Of a stretch of 25,966 nt of DNA, positions 24,416 to 25,966 are shown piece by piece. A model generated the notes under the pieces. That model ran no database searches and had not been told where the DNA came from. It saw nothing but the letters and a program-made list of their open reading frames with translations. Positions within the stretch are counted from its first letter, which is position 1; every line of letters begins with the position of its first letter. The translations under genes and the position numbers were made by a program. Location: positions 52,845 through 78,810 of the forward strand of contig FR881211.1 in the NCBI GenBank assembly GCA_000434735.1. Direction: 5' to 3'. The stretch is from Bacteroides sp. CAG:530. Lineage in GTDB: Bacteria; Bacteroidota; Bacteroidia; Bacteroidales; Bacteroidaceae.

Positions 24416-25120
24416 ATGTCGAAGAAACAAATCATACAAGATGCCGATTTTGGGCTGATTATTGTAGCTACCAGAAAGTTGGCCCGTAATATAACGATGA
24501 GAGTCAAAGCCGACGGGCTTTATGTAACTACTCCGCCTTACAGCAGTCTGACATCTGTGCTTCGTGCCATAGCTCCATATAGAGAGCGCTTGCTGGAAAA
24601 GCGAGAAAAGGTGCAGCCCAAACCGTTTGATTGGGATTTTAAGATAGAGGCCGAATGCTTCCATTTGCGTTTGGTGCCCAGTCATCTCAAGAACTTCACG
24701 GTTAGGTTTGTAGACGATGAGGTAGAGATTGGTTGTCCAGAAAATACTGATTTTACATCTCAACGTGTTCAGAACTTGATTCGCAACGCCATTATGAGAG
24801 CGTTGAAAAAGAAAGCCGAAGAGTTTCTTCCTCCTCTTGTAGCGTTGTTGGCTTCTCGTTTCGGAATGAGTTTTCGTCAGGTAAAGATTTCTAAGGCTCG
24901 TACCCGGTGGGGTAGTTGCTCTACCGAAAGAAACATCAGTCTGTCTTTTTATTTGATGCTTGTGCCAGCACATCTCATGGATTATGTCATCTTGCACGAG
25001 TTGGCACATACTCGTGAAATGAATCACGGACCTCGCTTTTGGGAGTTGCTTAACGATATGACCGATGGAAACGCATTGGCACTAAGAAAAGAAATGAAAG
25101 AGTATCATCCGGTGTTTTAA
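24416..25120 (+). CDS. YgjP-like zinc metallopeptidase domain protein (DUF45)
   Basis: The 234-residue protein carries the YgjP/M48-related signature: RWGSCS (164-169), then VILHELAHTREMNHGPRFWELL with zinc ligands H194 and H198, catalytic E195 and the third ligand H204. The N-terminal half contains the usual antiparallel region with PYSSLTSVLRAIAPYRERLLEK. Members are soluble SprT-like proteases, sometimes tied to restriction or DNA-protein repair neighbours, but no such partner is visible here. The role is therefore open. It starts 9 bases after the T run of the preceding terminator and no standard promoter box fits in that gap. It has no signal peptide. Confidence 0.9.
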   Translation: MSKKQIIQDADFGLIIVATRKLARNITMRVKADGLYVTTPPYSSLTSVLRAIAPYRERLLEKREKVQPKPFDWDFKIEAECFHLRLVPSHLKNFTVRFVDDEVEIGCPENTDFTSQRVQNLIRNAIMRALKKKAEEFLPPLVALLASRFGMSFRQVKISKARTRWGSCSTERNISLSFYLMLVPAHLMDYVILHELAHTREMNHGPRFWELLNDMTDGNALALRKEMKEYHPVF

Positions 25121-25178
25121 ATGTAATATGCAGAACGCTACATAAGCGTGTGGTATAGTTGGTTACGAGATTTTTCAG

Positions 25179-25186
25179 TATATTTG
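25179..25186 (+). promoter_or_regulatory. -7 box for nhaA
   Basis: TATATTTG matches TAnnTTTG, ending 40 bases before the ATG at 25227. Confidence 0.5.
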
Positions 25187-25226
25187 TGCCGATATTTTAT
25201 AAATACCAACCTCTTAACCGATACGA

Positions 25227-25966
25227 ATGAAAAATTTTAGATTCTTGAGTATGTTTAAAACATACGTCAACTCAAGTGTGTTGCTTATCGTAGCAACAGT
25301 TCTTGCGCTTTTTATCGCCAATTCTCCTGCTAGTGAGGCTTATTTCCAGTTTTGGAATCAGCCGGTTAGCTTGTCGATAGGAGGCTTTAACTTGTTTAGT
25401 CACGGAGGAGAAACGATGACTTTGATGGCTCTCATCAATGATTTTTTCATGGCTATATTCTTCTTATCGGTAGGTTTGGAGATAAAGCGTGAAATTTTGG
25501 TTGGCGAACTATCTTCTCCTAAAAATGCGTTGTTACCTCTTATCGGTGCTATGGGAGGTATGATTGTTCCGGTATTGGTGTTCTGGCTTTTCGCTCCGTC
25601 CGACCCTGTTTCTTTGCGTGGATTGGCAGTGCCTATGGCTACTGATATAGCATTTTCTTTGGGCGTAATTTCTATTTTCGGCCGACGTGTACCTCTTGCG
25701 CTGAAAGTCTTCTTGGCTACATTGGCTGTGGCCGACGATTTAGGTGGAATCGTAGTGATTGCCACATGCTATGCGCAGCATATCGATGGCATCTATCTGC
25801 TTTATGCGGCATTGCTGGTTGTGCTGCTTATTGTAGGAAATATACGTGGCATGCGCTCTAAGACATTTTATCTAACGTTAGGATTGGCATTGTGGTATAC
25901 CGTGCTTAATTCCGGAATTCATGCTACTATCGCCGGAGTTATATTGGCGTTCTGCATTCCTGCTAC
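25227..25966 (+). CDS. nhaA: Na+/H+ antiporter NhaA, 3' end outside window
   Basis: The 246 codons visible encode the N-terminal part of an NhaA antiporter, which exchanges protons for sodium across the inner membrane for pH and sodium homeostasis. Family hallmarks are FFLSVGLEIKREILVGEL (78-95), ATDIAFSLGV with D140 (E. coli D133), and ADDLGGI with D170 and D171 (E. coli D163 and D164, the ion-binding pair). HATIAGV near the edge is also typical. The ATG at 25227 is chosen because it gives the usual short cytosolic N-terminus before the first helix. The right end of the window cuts the gene. Confidence 0.95.
   Translation, partial: MKNFRFLSMFKTYVNSSVLLIVATVLALFIANSPASEAYFQFWNQPVSLSIGGFNLFSHGGETMTLMALINDFFMAIFFLSVGLEIKREILVGELSSPKNALLPLIGAMGGMIVPVLVFWLFAPSDPVSLRGLAVPMATDIAFSLGVISIFGRRVPLALKVFLATLAVADDLGGIVVIATCYAQHIDGIYLLYAALLVVLLIVGNIRGMRSKTFYLTLGLALWYTVLNSGIHATIAGVILAFCIPA

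Overview
The window reads as chromosome of a member of the Bacteroidales, most likely Bacteroides, Phocaeicola or a close relative. The support is a SusB-SusC-SusD-SusE starch-uptake operon with a divergent SusR-type membrane regulator, several families typical of the phylum (DUF4491, the PG_1098-like THUMP-like methyltransferase, a lipoprotein glutaminyl-cyclase-like M28 peptidase), and repeated TAnnTTTG boxes, the Bacteroidales -7 promoter element, in front of many genes. Species cannot be fixed from the sequence alone. I saw no tRNA, rRNA, CRISPR array, prophage or insertion sequence.

Layout. 1-1853 (-): 5' part of a large secreted TPR protein, running off the left edge, with a NUDIX hydrolase (1884-2411, -) just upstream on the same strand. 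2502-3822 (+): a hypothetical protein, an Lrp/AsnC regulator and a GTG-initiated DUF4491 membrane protein, closed by a bidirectional terminator. 3919-14199: the Sus-like polysaccharide utilization locus, with the SusR-like regulator on the minus strand, then GH97 alpha-glucosidase (SusB), SusC, SusD and SusE on the plus strand, closed by a second bidirectional terminator. 14286-20391: mixed-strand housekeeping block (MATE transporter, RNase HII, PG_1098-like methyltransferase, SufE, M28 lipoprotein, M20 deacylase). 20633-25120 (+): long-chain acyl-CoA synthetase, peptide chain release factor 2, a 48-residue membrane protein, a CYTH phosphatase and a YgjP-type metallopeptidase. 25227-25966 (+): 5' part of an NhaA antiporter cut by the right edge.

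How the genes work together. In the starch locus SusD and SusE would bind malto-oligosaccharides at the cell surface, SusC would import them through the outer membrane, SusB would release glucose in the periplasm, and the SusR-like protein would sense maltose-type ligand in the periplasm and activate the operon. This copy is unusual in three ways. The SusD frame is broken by one in-frame TAA at codon 351, SusB carries a 10-residue tandem duplication between its catalytic residues, and no SusA, SusF or SusG follows. The operon therefore looks reduced and possibly decaying, or altered in use.

I did not find a convincing wholly new system. The points most worth a second look are the two lesions in the starch operon, an intrinsic-terminator-like hairpin inside the start of the CYTH gene, a cluster of mutually exclusive hairpins after rnhB, two pairs of facing promoters, and small genes that fall below usual annotation cut-offs.
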